Below, one piece after another: positions 8,812 to 18,374 of a stretch of DNA of 64,000 nt. The first letter of the stretch is position 1. Each line of letters starts with the position of its first letter. The translations under genes were made by a program, and so were the position numbers. The notes under the pieces were generated by a model that saw nothing but the letters and a program-made list of their open reading frames with translations, was not told the origin of the DNA and ran no database searches. Source of the DNA: a virus; the IMG/VR virus record IMGVR_UViG_3300037069_002825, positions 1-64,000 of that record, one strand, 5' to 3'.

Positions 8812-9273
8812 ATGGCTCCCGAGGAGGTCATAGTCCAGGGCGAGGAGGAGGCCGGCGCGACCGACGGCAAAGTCACGGTCAAAGCCAACACCAACACCCT
8901 CGTCCTTGCCGCCAACACCGCTCGCACCGGCGGCTACATCACCAACGGGAGCGCGCACGACGCGTGGCTGTCGCTGGGCACGGGTGCGGCGGTCGTGGGC
9001 GCTGGCTACTACCTCAAGAAGGAAGGCGGCACCTTCGACCTCGCCGGCTTCACCGGGGAAGTCCGGGCCAACGCGGGCGAAGAAATCAGCCTCGCTGTCA
9101 CCGAGATCGACGCCTCCAGGGAAACCACCCTCACCCGCGATGAAGCCTTCACGCCCGGCTCGAATGGCTGGGCCGGCGAGGGGCTCCTTCCGCCGGGATG
9201 GAAGGCCACGCCGGGCATGAACGGCGTAGGTGACGGCGGCTACGGCGAGGACGTTCACAGCCCCGAGGAGTAG
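8812..9273 (+). CDS. Tail-associated beta protein (decoration-type)
   Basis: The 153-residue protein starts 3 bases after the tail-tube stop. Its core (GGYITNGSAHDAWLSLG, then VRANAGEEISLAV) is a compact beta fold of a type often found attached to phage coats and tails. It is followed by a Gly/Pro-rich tail (residues about 115-153). It may be a tail-tube decoration expressed with the tube. No exact family is claimed. Confidence 0.5.
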   Translation: MAPEEVIVQGEEEAGATDGKVTVKANTNTLVLAANTARTGGYITNGSAHDAWLSLGTGAAVVGAGYYLKKEGGTFDLAGFTGEVRANAGEEISLAVTEIDASRETTLTRDEAFTPGSNGWAGEGLLPPGWKATPGMNGVGDGGYGEDVHSPEE

Positions 9274-9336
9274 CGCCACGGAGCGACAGTCGTTGGACCA
9301 ACAGGCAACCGGGACACGTCCCGAGGAGGAGCACCA

Positions 9337-10218
9337 ATGGAGACAGCATCGTTGCCGGAGACCACCGACGGTCTTCTGCCCACGCAGCCCGAGCCGCCCG
9401 AGACCGCCGCTGCGGCGACGCGCTCAAACAGCAAGCTCTTTGAGTGGAGTGGGTTCGTACACGTCGGCGACGGCGCGAACGAGTGCCCACAGCGCGAGGA
9501 GGGCGTTTGCGACGACCCCGACCACTTCCATGCCTGGGTGTGCCTGCCCAACCCGCTCCAGATCAGGGACATCGGCGACAAGGCGCGGGCGGCCAAGGCT
9601 CGCAAGATCCGCGCACTGAAAGACTCGGGCGACGGCGAGCGCGAGGAGAGTGACAGCTACATCACCCTTGAGGCGTCCATCGAAGAAGCGATCGAGACCG
9701 AACTGCCCATGGTCATCGGTGAGATCGTCGAGGAGCGCGCGGCCAAGGCGCTGGGGACGGTCTATCAGCAGCTCAAGGAAGAGGAGCGCTTCGAGGGCTA
9801 CGACCAGGACATCGAGGAGCTACGCCGTCAGGAGATCCTCCCGGAGGATCAGCGCGACGCCGACTACCCGCAGCTTGTCCTAACCGCTGATCGGTTCGAG
9901 GAGGCACTGAATCAGCGCCTGGAGGAGTTCCGCAAAGACGGCCGCCAATCGCTGGAGGGACTGAGCGCCGAAGAGATCGCGGCGCTGCTGCGCGCCAAGC
10001 GCATCCAGGAGATCGCGGGCGAGACCTTCCTCAATGCCTACTACACGTGGCAGATCTTCGTCGGCACGCGCAAGGTCTACCAGCACAACGCGCGAGTCTT
10101 CACGAACATCGGTGAATACAAGATGGCGGCGCCGGAGATCATCGATGCGCTGCGTGACAAAATCGCCGAACTGGAGAATCGTACAACGGGCCGGGACGGT
10201 GGTTCGGGAAACTCGTAA
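9337..10218 (+). CDS. Tail assembly chaperone, short form (gpG-like)
   Basis: The 293-residue acidic, helical protein starts at ATG 9337 behind GAGGAGGAG. It sits directly upstream of the tape-measure gene, the fixed place of the lambda G/GT chaperone, which coats the tape measure during tail assembly. A GGGAAAC slippery site ends 3 bases before its TAA, allowing a longer product. The N-terminal part contains ECPQREEGVC and HFHAWVC, a possible metal site that ordinary gpG proteins lack. Confidence 0.75.
   Translation: METASLPETTDGLLPTQPEPPETAAAATRSNSKLFEWSGFVHVGDGANECPQREEGVCDDPDHFHAWVCLPNPLQIRDIGDKARAAKARKIRALKDSGDGEREESDSYITLEASIEEAIETELPMVIGEIVEERAAKALGTVYQQLKEEERFEGYDQDIEELRRQEILPEDQRDADYPQLVLTADRFEEALNQRLEEFRKDGRQSLEGLSAEEIAALLRAKRIQEIAGETFLNAYYTWQIFVGTRKVYQHNARVFTNIGEYKMAAPEIIDALRDKIAELENRTTGRDGGSGNS
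10206..10212 (+). other. -1 ribosomal frameshift site GGGAAAC
   Basis: In the upstream frame the ribosome reads G-GGA-AAC-TCG-TAA. The heptamer fits the X-XXY-YYZ rule exactly and differs from the lambda G/GT site (GGGAAAG) only in its last base. Slipping back one base gives GGG-AAA-CTC and enters an open frame of 108 further codons. Confidence 0.85.
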
Positions 10219-10538
10219 CGGACGATGCGTGGCTCGGCGCCGTTCGTGTTGCTCGCGACGCCGGGGACATATCGTCCCTGTTCCCCTCCGGCTTCGATCG
10301 GCTGCTGGACCTGCCGTACACGATCTTCCAAGCGATCCAACGCGGGCTCTACTACGTCTCGTTCGACGAACTGCCCAAGGCGGAGCGACCACCGCGCTAC
10401 ATCTGGGAGGACAGCGACCGCATGGCCGAGCACTGGGAGCAGGTCGAGCGGATGCGCGAGGAACACAAGGAGGGTCGCCCCGACCTGAGCGGCATGCCGC
10501 AGAACGATCTGGTGAAGAACCTGTTGGTGAAAGGCTGA
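10206..10538 (+). CDS. Frameshift extension of the tail assembly chaperone (gpT part)
   Basis: This frame has no start codon of its own near the slip site. It encodes a well-formed segment (AWLGAVRVARDAGDISSLF, then a charged helix with WEDSDRMAEHWEQ) ending 3 bases before the tape-measure GTG. With the upstream gene it yields a fusion of about 400 residues. In lambda the T part recruits the tail-tube subunit to the tape measure. Position, slip site and codon quality all agree. Confidence 0.8.
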   Translation, partial: GKLVTDDAWLGAVRVARDAGDISSLFPSGFDRLLDLPYTIFQAIQRGLYYVSFDELPKAERPPRYIWEDSDRMAEHWEQVERMREEHKEGRPDLSGMPQNDLVKNLLVKG

Positions 10539-10541
10539 GTT

Positions 10542-13500
10542 GTGGCGATAAACTACGGTGAGTCCAGTGAAGGCTTCTCCGACTCCCTAGCGAAGCTGCG
10601 CGCCCAGGCAGCGGCGAAAGACACGCTGATCGCCAAGGAGACCGAGCGCGCCAAGGCCGAAGAGACCTCGACCCGAGCGGCCAACGAGAACACGGTCGCG
10701 CGCACGCGCACCGCCTCGGCGGCCAACGCACTCGTCGACACCATTGGCCGCTCGATCGAGATCGTCAACGCCGAGTCCGAGGCCGTCAGGGCGAACACGA
10801 CCGCGTGGCTGGCCAACGCCACAGCGCGCGGGAGTGCCATCGCTGCATCGCGCGGCGGATCGGCTGGCGGCGTAGCGTTGCCGCCGGGGCTAGCCGCCAA
10901 AGGCACACCTCTCGCATCAACGAGTGTCCTACCGAAAGGCTCCCCCAGTGGAGCGGCAGCAGCTGGAGCGAGCGCGGCGGCCGGCGCCGATCTGTCGGCC
11001 GTAGCCGAGCGCAACGCCGCGTCACTGGAGACGCTCGGCGCGCGACAGGCCGAGGTCAACGACCTGCTCAACCGCTCAGCAGCTGCCTACGCCGCCAGCT
11101 CAAACACGCTCCAGCAGCATGGCGCCCTCACCACCGAGTTCATCCAGGGCCTCGCTCGTGGCGAGGTTACGATCAAGGAGTTCGAGACGCAGATGGTCTC
11201 GACGATCGGCAAGTTTGGTGGATGGGCGGTGGCCGGCGGTCTGGTCTACGGTGCCTTCGACGCGGTGAAGGGGATTGGCGCGGGGATCTCCGCCACCCAG
11301 TCCGGCGTCGAGCAGCTCAAGCGGTCGCTCGGTGAAGGGGTGGATGAAAACAAGGCCGCCGCCGGCTTCCGACGCGTCGCACAGGAAGTGAACGTCTCGA
11401 TCCGCGAAGTCGCCGACGCTCAGTTCTACGCGGCACGCGCGTTTCAGAATCAGGACGAATCCCTGGCGGTGGCTAGCATCGCGCTCAAGGCCTACAAGCT
11501 CGACAACGTCGACACCCAGGAAGCGATCAAGACGTTCGGTGCGCTCAACGTCGCCTTCGGGCTCAACGCCTCGGGCGTGGGCGAAGTCTTCAACATCCTC
11601 GATGTCGGCCAGCTCAAATTCAACGCTCGGCTCAACCAGACGCTGCCGCAGATGGGACGTGCTGCCGCCTCCTTCCACAACGCCGGCGGTTCGGCAAAGG
11701 AACTGGCCGATCAGCTGATCGAGCTGAACCGTGCGACGGGTGGCGGGGGAGGCACGGGTGGTGGTAACCCGGCGACCGCCCTAATCAGAGAGCCCGCGAA
11801 CCTGACGAAGCCCGCGACCGAACAGGTGTTGCGTCAATACGGCTTCGACCCTCGCTTTGCCCAAAACAATGTGGGCGCGTTCAACCGGCAGGTGCAAGAG
11901 CGCGCGGCGCTAAAGCCCGGTGAGAAAGGCGCGCTTACTGACACCGATCTGCGTAACCTGGCCACGGCCGTGGGCGGCGGCTCGGCCCTCGGCCTGCGCT
12001 ATCTGCTCCCCCTGTTCGAGGCCGGGCGCACCGGGCTGGCCACGGCTGTCCCGGAGGCAACATCCAAAGCCAGCGGCTCCGCGCAGGAGGACCTCAACCA
12101 CAAGCTCGCGCAGTTCGACGAAGAGATCCACCGTCTCGGCGTTGACTTCGAAGTCGTCGGGTCGAAGCTCGCCAGCGCCGGCTTCGGCAAGGGGCTCAGC
12201 GACGTCGTCAACGTGCTCGGGCTCGTGCTGGAAGGGGCATCGCTCGTCGTCGAACCGCTGGTGCTGGTCGGCGAAACGCTGAACAATCTGCCGGGGCCGT
12301 TGCGGCTCCTGGTGGAGGGCCTCCTCGCGGTGAAGGGCGCAACGGCCATCTCGCGCTCGGGTCCGGGTGTGACGGCAACAGCCATCGGTGAGCAGGCTGG
12401 GCTCTCCTTCCTCGGCGGCAACTCCAAGGACCTGCTAGCGGTCCAGGCCACTCAGCGCGAATACATCGGCCGACTCCAGCAGTTGCGCGGGAGCGCGGCC
12501 AGCGCCTCTCTCAACGCCGGCCTGCGGGCGCAGACGGCTGGCAGCGCCCTCGCGGCCTTCCAGGCGCAAGCGCCCGCCGCAGGCGCGAGCGATGCCGAGC
12601 AGCTCGCCTACCAGCAGGAGCTGGCCAACCTCAACGCGAGGTTCATCACGACCAAAGATCTCCAGGTGGCGGCCAGCGAGAAGCTGCTCGCGATCGAAGC
12701 CGAACTGACCGCCAAGACGCAGCTGCTCAACACGCTGACCGACCGCAAGATCGCCGTCGAGGACCGCTTGGCGGCAGCCAGCGAGGCGGGCGTCTACTCG
12801 GCCCAGCGTGGCTTTCCGAACACGCTGCCCCTGGTTGCACCCAACCAGGCCGCCGCAGAGGCGGAGGCGGCCCGTGTGGGGGGCGCAGGGACCACAACAG
12901 CTGCCGCTGCGGCGGCGAGCGGCGCTGCGGCCACCGGAAGCGCAGCTCGGGACGTCTCGACGGCCTCGGCGGTCATCTCCGAGGAGAGCGTGGCCGCCGC
13001 CGGCTCGCTCTCGATCGTCGGCTCCGCACTGACGGGCGCGGGCTCCAAGATCGCGGCCCTTCCCGGTGGCCTGATATCCACCGCCAGCAGGCTGGGGAGC
13101 TTCATCGGCGGTCTCGGCGTGCTCGGGCAGGCGCTCCTCGCGTTCGTCGCCCTCGAAGGGATCGAGAAGTTCAGCGGGGAGAGCGAACGGTTTGCGCAGG
13201 GTTCCAACGCCATCGCGGCCCTCGAATCCCAGCCGACCACCGAAGCGGACCTCATCAGCAAAGTCCAGCAGGCCCGCAAGAACACGTTCAAGCCACAGTA
13301 CGCCAGCCAGACTCTCGGCGCGTCACTGATCGCCACGGCCGAGCACCCTGTGCGGGAAGCCGGGTCATTCGTCCATGACCTGAAAGCGGGCTTCGGGCTG
13401 CTGGGTGAAACTAGCAGTGAACAGTACGAAAAGGCACAGGCGCAGATAGCCAAACGTGAAACCCAGCGCAAGGCCGGCGCCTTCAAGAACCTCGGGACGA

Positions 13501-15377
13501 GTAATACACTCGGGTCAAGCGAAGTCGAAAACTACGTAGCGAGTTACGAATCCTACCTGACGGGCCTTCTCGAAGGTGGCAAAAACGCTGAAAAAGCCGG
13601 AACGGCGCTGGCCAAACAGAACAAACTCCTCACGGATCAGATCAAGCTGTTCGGCACTAAGGGGGGCCAGGGGCAGCAGCCGCTCCAGGAGCTGGGCCTA
13701 AGCGTAGGCCTCCAGGGTGCGAGGGCTACTGTCACTCAGAACCCCGTCGGGCTCGACGAGTACGCGCGCTTTGCCGACGAAGGACTCACGGCCATCACAA
13801 CGCTGGTCGCCGAAGAAGTCAAGCGCGGTGAGAAGACCGCGACGACCGCGACGGCACGCCAGGCGCTGATTGCTCACGCCAGGAGCACACTGAGCGGCTA
13901 CTACGCAAACGCTTACGGCAAGGCCACGGCGAATGTCAACGAAGAACTTGGCGACAAGCGCTCCGAACTGACGGACGTCACTCACCAGCTGAGCAAAGCG
14001 CAGCCTGGGAGTGGGCAGGCGAAAACGATTGAGGCGAACAAGAGCCGGATTGAAAGTGAAATCAAAGCTCGCGAAGCCGCCCTCAAGAGCCTAGCCGCTG
14101 CCTCTACTACGGCTGCCGAAAAGATCGAGGATCAGCTCCAGACCTCCCTGTCGGAAGTGTTCGCCAAGGAATCGGCGGAAATCAAATCCAAGACCAAACT
14201 TGGCGAATCGCAGCTGGGTGGCGCATCGCGAGCGAAGGAAGCGGTCGGCCTCACAGGGTTGGAAGAGGAGCTGGCGGCGGCACGCAAGCTAAAGGGACCG
14301 GAAGGTGAAGACAAGGTCCGGGAACTGGAAGCCGAAGTCAACAACGCTCGCAATAAGAAAACCACGGCCGGCCTGGACACGGTCAAGCGGCGTGCTGAAA
14401 AAGCGAAGGCCGAAGCGGGGCCGGGACAGACCGAACAAGCGCGCTCAGACCTCACCGCCGCCGAAACCGAAGCGGCGTACATCGACGCTCACGCGAAAGC
14501 CTTCGGCCCGGAAGAAGTGGAAAAAGCACAGACGGCTATCCTCAAAGCTAAGCGGGCGCTCGCGGAAGCCATCCGCACGGAAGCAAGTCAGCTGGGCAAA
14601 TTGCGCACGCAGATCGCGGAAGCCGAAGACGTCGGCAACAACCTCGCGCAGGCCTCCGACGCCGAAGCCGGCGCGATCGAAGCTGCCGCCCGGGCAGTGC
14701 TCCCGGCTGAAAAGCTCCAGGCCCAGCTCGACTTGATAAACGCGCAGAACAAGTCGCACAAAGCGCTCCAGGAACGAGTGAAAGCCGAAGGCGACCTACG
14801 AGCGTCGGAAACCACCAACCCCGTGCTCCAGGGCCAGATCGCTGTGCAGACGGCGCGGAAGGAGGTCGGGCTGGCGAAGGGGCCGGACGAAAGGATCACG
14901 GCCCAGACCGACCTGAACAAGGCACGCCAACAGGCGTCCCAGACACTGGTCACAACGCGCGAGGCCGAAATTCACTTCCACGAAGAAATGCGCGAAATCT
15001 CCAAGCAGCAGGCGATCCAACAGTACGAGGAACTACTCAAGGTCCAGCACCTATCCACTCAGACGCGGGATGACCTGCGTAGCAAAATCCGCTCGCTCCA
15101 GCTGGCGGCCAACAACAATCAGGTCTACGACCTCGCGCCCGGCTCGATCAAACTCCCAACAGCCTATGACGTGCGTCGTGCCGTGACCAACGCCACGCTG
15201 AGCGCCAATCCGGGGCACACTCTGGCTGTCGGCGGAACACAGGTCACGCAGAACAACACGATCAGCATCAACGTAAAGAACGCCAAAGACGCGGCCAGGG
15301 TCGGCTCGGAGATCGAACGAGTCACCGGCGCCTCGCTGCGCACGCGCGTTCGCAAGGCCGGACTGAGGGGAACCTGA
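10542..15377 (+). CDS. Tail tape measure protein
   Basis: The 1611-residue protein starts at GTG 10542. It is the longest gene in the window and sits in the standard place. It has a helical Ala-rich N-terminus, hydrophobic membrane-like segments near residues 565-600 and 845-880, and a long Glu/Lys/Ala coiled coil from about 1080 to 1530. These are the hallmarks of a tape measure, which sets tail length and helps DNA pass the membrane. By the lambda-type ratio of length per residue the tail would be long, roughly 200 nm or more. No muralytic domain is apparent. Confidence 0.9.
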   Translation: MAINYGESSEGFSDSLAKLRAQAAAKDTLIAKETERAKAEETSTRAANENTVARTRTASAANALVDTIGRSIEIVNAESEAVRANTTAWLANATARGSAIAASRGGSAGGVALPPGLAAKGTPLASTSVLPKGSPSGAAAAGASAAAGADLSAVAERNAASLETLGARQAEVNDLLNRSAAAYAASSNTLQQHGALTTEFIQGLARGEVTIKEFETQMVSTIGKFGGWAVAGGLVYGAFDAVKGIGAGISATQSGVEQLKRSLGEGVDENKAAAGFRRVAQEVNVSIREVADAQFYAARAFQNQDESLAVASIALKAYKLDNVDTQEAIKTFGALNVAFGLNASGVGEVFNILDVGQLKFNARLNQTLPQMGRAAASFHNAGGSAKELADQLIELNRATGGGGGTGGGNPATALIREPANLTKPATEQVLRQYGFDPRFAQNNVGAFNRQVQERAALKPGEKGALTDTDLRNLATAVGGGSALGLRYLLPLFEAGRTGLATAVPEATSKASGSAQEDLNHKLAQFDEEIHRLGVDFEVVGSKLASAGFGKGLSDVVNVLGLVLEGASLVVEPLVLVGETLNNLPGPLRLLVEGLLAVKGATAISRSGPGVTATAIGEQAGLSFLGGNSKDLLAVQATQREYIGRLQQLRGSAASASLNAGLRAQTAGSALAAFQAQAPAAGASDAEQLAYQQELANLNARFITTKDLQVAASEKLLAIEAELTAKTQLLNTLTDRKIAVEDRLAAASEAGVYSAQRGFPNTLPLVAPNQAAAEAEAARVGGAGTTTAAAAAASGAAATGSAARDVSTASAVISEESVAAAGSLSIVGSALTGAGSKIAALPGGLISTASRLGSFIGGLGVLGQALLAFVALEGIEKFSGESERFAQGSNAIAALESQPTTEADLISKVQQARKNTFKPQYASQTLGASLIATAEHPVREAGSFVHDLKAGFGLLGETSSEQYEKAQAQIAKRETQRKAGAFKNLGTSNTLGSSEVENYVASYESYLTGLLEGGKNAEKAGTALAKQNKLLTDQIKLFGTKGGQGQQPLQELGLSVGLQGARATVTQNPVGLDEYARFADEGLTAITTLVAEEVKRGEKTATTATARQALIAHARSTLSGYYANAYGKATANVNEELGDKRSELTDVTHQLSKAQPGSGQAKTIEANKSRIESEIKAREAALKSLAAASTTAAEKIEDQLQTSLSEVFAKESAEIKSKTKLGESQLGGASRAKEAVGLTGLEEELAAARKLKGPEGEDKVRELEAEVNNARNKKTTAGLDTVKRRAEKAKAEAGPGQTEQARSDLTAAETEAAYIDAHAKAFGPEEVEKAQTAILKAKRALAEAIRTEASQLGKLRTQIAEAEDVGNNLAQASDAEAGAIEAAARAVLPAEKLQAQLDLINAQNKSHKALQERVKAEGDLRASETTNPVLQGQIAVQTARKEVGLAKGPDERITAQTDLNKARQQASQTLVTTREAEIHFHEEMREISKQQAIQQYEELLKVQHLSTQTRDDLRSKIRSLQLAANNNQVYDLAPGSIKLPTAYDVRRAVTNATLSANPGHTLAVGGTQVTQNNTISINVKNAKDAARVGSEIERVTGASLRTRVRKAGLRGT

Positions 15378-15856
15378 TGCCAGCGATAACACTCGGTGGC
15401 CATGTCTACGCACTCGAAGCGAACCGCAACTACTTCATCGACCCGAGTACCCTGGAAGTCTACAAATGGCACCTAAATCACCGACCCGATGGTGACAAGG
15501 GAACCGAGAAGAAACGGAACATCGAAGCGACGGCCAACTCCGGCAATGTGGGACTCATCCGGCAACAGTCCGACGACGAACCGCTGAGTCTCAAACGGGA
15601 AGGCGACATTCTCCACAGCGATCAGGAGATCGCGATGTGGCAGTGGTTCCAGCGCTGCAAGTCGCGCACCATCTACTTCGTCGAATTCAACGGTGACGCC
15701 TACGAGGTGCAGATCACCGACCTAAAGGTCGAACGACTGGGTGTTGTGGCGGTCACCGCCGCCGGGGGCAAACGCTACTACGCCAAGTACGACCTGGAGA
15801 TGACCGTCTACGCGATGCTGGCAGGGGTCCTCGCCGAAGCGGGCATCACACCGTGA
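15377..15856 (+). CDS. Putative distal tail / tail-tip protein
   Basis: This 159-residue protein overlaps the tape-measure stop (TGATG) and the next gene by four bases. It is beta-rich (YFVEFNGDAYEVQITDLKVE) and follows the tape measure directly, where the distal tail protein lies. It likely joins the tube to the tip complex. Confidence 0.55.
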   Translation: MPAITLGGHVYALEANRNYFIDPSTLEVYKWHLNHRPDGDKGTEKKRNIEATANSGNVGLIRQQSDDEPLSLKREGDILHSDQEIAMWQWFQRCKSRTIYFVEFNGDAYEVQITDLKVERLGVVAVTAAGGKRYYAKYDLEMTVYAMLAGVLAEAGITP

Positions 15857-17895
15857 GCGTCTCCCCCGAACTGTATGCTCGCTGGCGATCCAAAGAGCAC
15901 GTCGGACCAGCCAAGCCGTCACTGCGCGTGACGGTGACAAGGGGCCTCATGGACAAGACCTACCGACCCTTCGAATTTATTGGCGGTGGCAGCGAGCGGT
16001 TTATGACGATCGTGAATGGTGAAAACGACGAACCGTGGCAGGGGTTCTGGCGTGCGACCGGCGAGCCCATCGAACTGCCGAATGTGCTGTCGGTGGTGTG
16101 GGACCAAGCTATGAAGGAGAAGGGCGCGCGGTCGGCCACCATTGAGATAGAGAACATCGTCTTCAAGGCCATAGCGGGGCCGGGCGGCGTCTTCCATCAG
16201 GTGAGTCGTGGCTATCTCTCTCCGACGCTTGGCGCCAGACTGCTGACGCGCCTTGCGCAGATCGACGAGGCCCAGAACGAATGGTACGAGATCCTCAACA
16301 ACGGTTATAAGATCGATGTCTACGAGGGCTACGGCGACCAGACGACGCGGACGTACAGCGGGCTGATAGACACCACCCAGCTTGAGACGCACCCCGATCG
16401 CATCACCATCAACTCGCGTTCGTTTTGGATGGTGTTCACCGACCAGCGGGTTATGGGCAGCAACAAGGCTCCGGAAATCATCTCCCCCCTGATCGTTGCG
16501 GACAGGGAGTCCACACTGGGAATCAAGCCTGTCGGCTCGACACCTGTCGCTTCGAGCACTGCGGCCGGTCGGAGCGTCCACGATATCGTGGCCAAAGACA
16601 ACAGCAAAAGCTGGCTCTCTAAGGGGCGCTCGGACGGAACTGGGACCGAGTGGGTGGAGATAGACCTGCCCCCCGGGTACTACGAGAACTTCTACCTTCG
16701 GCTGCCGTTCGCCGGCCAATCAATCCATGTCGGAGTCTTCGCGGGGGCGGGCAGCGACTGGAACGGCACGCTCGTGGGCGTAGACGAGTGGGTGGACGCG
16801 GGCAAAGGCAGCTTTGGCGGCGTACCCTTCACAAACTACTGGGGCGCAAGCAATGCCACGGGGGAGAAGCGGTCGCTGGGCGCACCCTTCCAGGCGGCAA
16901 AAGGGAGCAAACTGCGGGTCACGTTCTCCAAGCTGCCCTATCGCCCGGAATCGCACGACTACCGCGCCGGCTGCACACGGCTCGCAGCCTTCCTCTTTGG
17001 CACCGATTCGAAGCACCCACTCAACGGGCACGCCGGGGTGAACGCTAATCACTGGGTACTGATCGACGACCTTGCGGATATTGCCAAGCTGGTCTTCATG
17101 TGGGGCGGCTACCACGAGTGGGAGGTCGAGGATGTGGGTCTCTCCCTCTACTTCCCCATGTCATGGCAGCAGGACAAGTTCCTGATCGACATGATCGACG
17201 ACGCCCTCGCGCAATGCAACTGGGTGTGTTACGAGAAGAGTCCCTCGGCCAGCTCGGAAAGCCTGGGTGTCCCAGTGTTCGAGCACAATCGCGCCATGGA
17301 TAAGCCGGCCTCCAAAGGCATGCTCCAGATCACGGACGACGACATGATCGAGACGATCAACCCCACCTTCGATCTCTCGAACCTACCTTACGTCATCCGT
17401 GCGCGAGGTGCGGTCGACACTAAGAACGGCAACGAGTACGGTGAAGAACTGATCCGCCGCTATATGGCCACCTACTTCCCACCGTGGTCGGGCGCCGGGC
17501 CGCACATCACCGAGGCGGGCCGCGTGGCTGGCATAAGGCGTCACGACCTTTCGGTGAACGAAAAGCTCTTCTCTGACACGGAGTGCGAGTTTTACGCGCT
17601 GCTCATCGCCGAGCAATACGCGCTCGAAGCCTATAAAGCTCAGCTCCAGATCGCAGGCTACCCGGGAATCGAGATGAATCAGCAGGTATCGATCGTGAGT
17701 GACACGACGGGCATCAACTCGCGACTGCTGGTCGACAGCATTCACTCCGAGCACACCACTGGCCCCAAGGGCTCATGGAAGATGACGGTCGCCGGTTCGC
17801 TTCTCGACAACATCGACATGCAGCAGATTCGTGCCGACCTGTTCGAACGGGAAGCCGAAGTGCAGGCAGAGAAACGACTCAAGGAGCCCGTGTGA
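15853..17895 (+). CDS. Tail hub / tail-associated protein with an inserted beta domain
   Basis: The 680-residue protein starts at GTG 15853, overlapping the previous gene. N-terminal (about 20-190) and C-terminal (about 380-660) parts look like the split hub domains of phage tail-tip proteins, with TINSRSFWMVFTDQR and a late segment VSIVSDTTGINSRLLVDSI. Between them (about 215-375) lies a beta sandwich-like insertion with WVEIDLPPGYYENFYLRLP, similar in style to carbohydrate-binding modules. The hub probably anchors the receptor-binding proteins encoded next. Confidence 0.6.
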   Translation: MSVSPELYARWRSKEHVGPAKPSLRVTVTRGLMDKTYRPFEFIGGGSERFMTIVNGENDEPWQGFWRATGEPIELPNVLSVVWDQAMKEKGARSATIEIENIVFKAIAGPGGVFHQVSRGYLSPTLGARLLTRLAQIDEAQNEWYEILNNGYKIDVYEGYGDQTTRTYSGLIDTTQLETHPDRITINSRSFWMVFTDQRVMGSNKAPEIISPLIVADRESTLGIKPVGSTPVASSTAAGRSVHDIVAKDNSKSWLSKGRSDGTGTEWVEIDLPPGYYENFYLRLPFAGQSIHVGVFAGAGSDWNGTLVGVDEWVDAGKGSFGGVPFTNYWGASNATGEKRSLGAPFQAAKGSKLRVTFSKLPYRPESHDYRAGCTRLAAFLFGTDSKHPLNGHAGVNANHWVLIDDLADIAKLVFMWGGYHEWEVEDVGLSLYFPMSWQQDKFLIDMIDDALAQCNWVCYEKSPSASSESLGVPVFEHNRAMDKPASKGMLQITDDDMIETINPTFDLSNLPYVIRARGAVDTKNGNEYGEELIRRYMATYFPPWSGAGPHITEAGRVAGIRRHDLSVNEKLFSDTECEFYALLIAEQYALEAYKAQLQIAGYPGIEMNQQVSIVSDTTGINSRLLVDSIHSEHTTGPKGSWKMTVAGSLLDNIDMQQIRADLFEREAEVQAEKRLKEPV

Positions 17896-18374
17896 TGAGC
17901 GACGAGGGGCGCCCCGTCGGGCAGCTTGAGCGCGGTCTCGTCGGGCTCACGATCGATATACACCGCGAGAAGGACCAGCGCACCCGCAAGCTGGACGAGG
18001 TCGCGGGACACGAGATCGAGCAGCAGATCCGGGCGCCAATCAGCGGAACGGCGGGGACCGACTGGACCTTCATCGATCGCGGGTACGGCTTCCTTTATCC
18101 GTTCGTATGGCGCCCGATGCAGCGTGGCGCGCCGTTCAAGACGCCGCACTTTTCCTACGGGATAGAGCACGTGACCGGCTCGGACGAACTTGTGTTGGTC
18201 CAAGCGGCTATTGTGAAGTGGAATATCAACACGTCGAGCCTCGTTGTGGGCGCTCGGGTGAGGTTCAGCGCACAGGCACCGAACGCATCGTTGGTCCCGG
18301 CGTCGTTTAGTGCTGTCGTTCATCTGACCTTCCAGGGCTGGGCCGGCGAGACTGAGGAAGGGGAAGTGGTCTAA
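17895..18374 (+). CDS. Small receptor-binding-type beta protein
   Basis: A 159-residue protein starts at ATG 17895 within the previous stop (TGATG). The C-terminal half (SYGIEHVTGSDELVLVQA to VVHLTFQGWAG) is a beta sandwich-like pattern, similar to small lectin-like tail modules. It sits between hub and large fibre, so it likely joins or decorates the tip. The lectin comparison is only a resemblance. Confidence 0.5.
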   Translation: MSDEGRPVGQLERGLVGLTIDIHREKDQRTRKLDEVAGHEIEQQIRAPISGTAGTDWTFIDRGYGFLYPFVWRPMQRGAPFKTPHFSYGIEHVTGSDELVLVQAAIVKWNINTSSLVVGARVRFSAQAPNASLVPASFSAVVHLTFQGWAGETEEGEVV

